Shown here one piece after another: positions 40,312 to 41,303 of a stretch of DNA of 41,303 nucleotides. This DNA comes from Myxococcales bacterium (GTDB lineage Bacteria; Myxococcota_A; Polyangia; Polyangiales; Houyiibacteriaceae), in assembly GCA_029862185.1 (NCBI GenBank), contig JAOTXX010000035.1, forward strand, positions 1 to 41,303, in the 5' to 3' direction. Position 1 is the first letter of the stretch. Each line of letters opens with the position of its first letter. The notes below the pieces were generated by a model, which did no database searches, had not been told where the DNA came from, and saw nothing but the letters and a program-made list of their open reading frames with translations. The position numbers and the translations under genes are program-made.

Positions 40312-41303
40312 CTAGCGGCGGCAGTTGTCGCAGATGCCGCATATTGGCGGACGGGGTTCGCCAAAGTAGTGGCGAATGAACACGCTGCGACAGTCTTCGG
40401 TTTCGGCGTACGCTGCGATGGTCTGGAGGTGGCGAACGTCTTGGACTCGGCGGGTCTCCAAGCGTGCTGCCAGGTCGGTCGCTCCGGCACGGATTCGCCG
40501 CGTGGTGGCGCGACCGGTGTACTCCCCCCGCTTCACCATTTGTATGACGCCAAGCTCTTCGAGTTGCGCGCACACGGAGCGGGCGGCGGTGACCGGAACG
40601 CGCGCAGACACCGCAAGCTCCTTGGGCTTGACCGGCTTGCTTTCGTCCAACCACGCAACGAGGGCATCGACGACGCGGCGAGCTTGCGCTGTGTTCGACC
40701 GGCCCTTCTCCTGGAGGTGCTCTTGGATGCGAAGGTCGTTGGGATCGAAGAGCAGGACGCAGTCCGATCGCTTGCCGTCACGGCCCGCGCGGCCTGCCTC
40801 TTGTACGTATTGCTCGAGCGAGCCGGGGACCTGGTAGTGGACGATGTAGCGTATATTGGGTTTGTCGATGCCCATGCCGAAGGCGCTGGTGGCGACCATG
40901 ACCAGACGTCGGGTGGGCTTCATGAACTTACGCTGCATCGAAGCGCGCTCGGCGGCTTTCATTTTGCCGTGGTAGCGCGCGCAGGGGATCCGCGCGCGGG
41001 CAAGCGCGTTCGCGACTTGATCGACGGCCTTCGTGGTCGAGCAGTACACGATGCCCGGGCGCTGCAATCGGCGAATCAATCGCGCAGCGCTGGTGATCTT
41101 GTCGTCACCCCAGACGATGTTCGCAGACAAGCGAAGGTTCTTCCGATGGGGCGGCGCGATGACCTCGACCGGGTTTCTCATCCTTAGACGGTCGGCGATG
41201 TCCTTTCGCACGCGCGGTGTGGCGGTTGCGGTCAGGGCGAGCACCACGGGATTGCCAAGCGGCTTTCGAAGCGCGCCGAGACGCAGGTAAGACGGGCGAA
41301 AAT
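40312..41303 (-). CDS. recQ: RecQ-family DNA helicase, N-terminus cut by window edge
   Basis: The leftward frame runs from the right edge (it is open back to 41303) to a stop at 40312, at least 330 residues. Helicase motifs seen are LALTATATPRVRKDI (motif III region), GIVYCSTTKAVDQVANAL, ARYHGKMKAAER, VMVATSAFGMGIDKPNIRYIVHYQ and EAGRAGRDGKRSDCVLLFD (motif VI). The RecQ zinc module follows as CRSVFIRHYFGE, CGICDNC. There is no HRDC domain after the zinc site. RecQ unwinds recombination intermediates and stalled forks. The N-terminal Walker A lies outside the window. Confidence 0.93.
   Translation of the reverse strand, partial: FRPSYLRLGALRKPLGNPVVLALTATATPRVRKDIADRLRMRNPVEVIAPPHRKNLRLSANIVWGDDKITSAARLIRRLQRPGIVYCSTTKAVDQVANALARARIPCARYHGKMKAAERASMQRKFMKPTRRLVMVATSAFGMGIDKPNIRYIVHYQVPGSLEQYVQEAGRAGRDGKRSDCVLLFDPNDLRIQEHLQEKGRSNTAQARRVVDALVAWLDESKPVKPKELAVSARVPVTAARSVCAQLEELGVIQMVKRGEYTGRATTRRIRAGATDLAARLETRRVQDVRHLQTIAAYAETEDCRSVFIRHYFGEPRPPICGICDNCRR

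Overview
The window is GC-rich, densely coded and interleaved on both strands. It carries many Cys-lipidated proteins with low-complexity linkers (Asp-Ala-Gly repeats, Gly-Gly-Ala-Gly-Gly-Met repeats, Cys-rich 23-residue repeats, an IgGFc-binding-type domain), a sigma54 activator and PilZ signalling. Together these point to a myxobacterium-like deltaproteobacterium (Myxococcota). That assignment is inference from gene style; there is no rRNA or other marker. No tRNA, rRNA, CRISPR array, insertion sequence or phage gene was seen. A cytochrome c lipoprotein gene is cut by the left edge and a RecQ-type helicase gene by the right edge.

Layout. 0-8.6 kb: a cytochrome c lipoprotein, a sphingomyelinase-like EEP lipoprotein, a Gly-repeat lipoprotein, a MAPEG protein, an extended SDR, a sphingosine-1-phosphate-lyase-like PLP enzyme translationally coupled to an FGGY kinase, a DUF1554-like lipoprotein and a SnoaL-like protein. 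8.7-14.8 kb: housekeeping and information genes (uracil-DNA glycosylase family, ArfB-type rescue factor, PilZ protein, methyltransferase, a degenerate EF-G-like GTPase, TruC/RluA pseudouridine synthase). 14.8-19.2 kb: a large Cys-repeat/IgGFc-binding lipoprotein and an Old Yellow Enzyme. 19.3-24.3 kb: a leftward set with a Pal/OmpA lipoprotein, MscS-like channel, soluble MgtE-like regulator, full MgtE and a CNNM/CorC protein. 24.6-36.5 kb: an amidoligase region. 36.5-41.3 kb: a PAF-acetylhydrolase-like lipoprotein, MDR oxidoreductase, small membrane protein, haloalkane-dehalogenase-like hydrolase and the RecQ fragment.

The most interesting part is 20-36 kb. It holds three ATP-grasp proteins (a divergent one, a GshB-like one and a canonical RimK), two M14/AstE-type deacylase paralogues each paired with an ATP-grasp gene, a RimB-type retropepsin-like protease, an AsmA-like protein with a long charged coiled-coil tail, and an MFS transporter. 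In the middle is an NtrC-family sigma54 activator whose receiver has lost its phosphoacceptor Asp. Three -24/-12 (GG-N10-GC) promoters can be read by eye: before the Pal lipoprotein, before a 76-residue protein, and before rimK. The Pal and rimK promoters are each preceded by two copies of a palindrome resembling AGTGCA-N5-TGCACT, centred near -106/-107 and -139 in both cases. I infer one local sigma54 regulon linking envelope, mechanosensitive and Mg2+ functions to RimK-type peptide ligation and its possible reversal. To my knowledge this combination is undescribed, and it is the candidate new system of the window.
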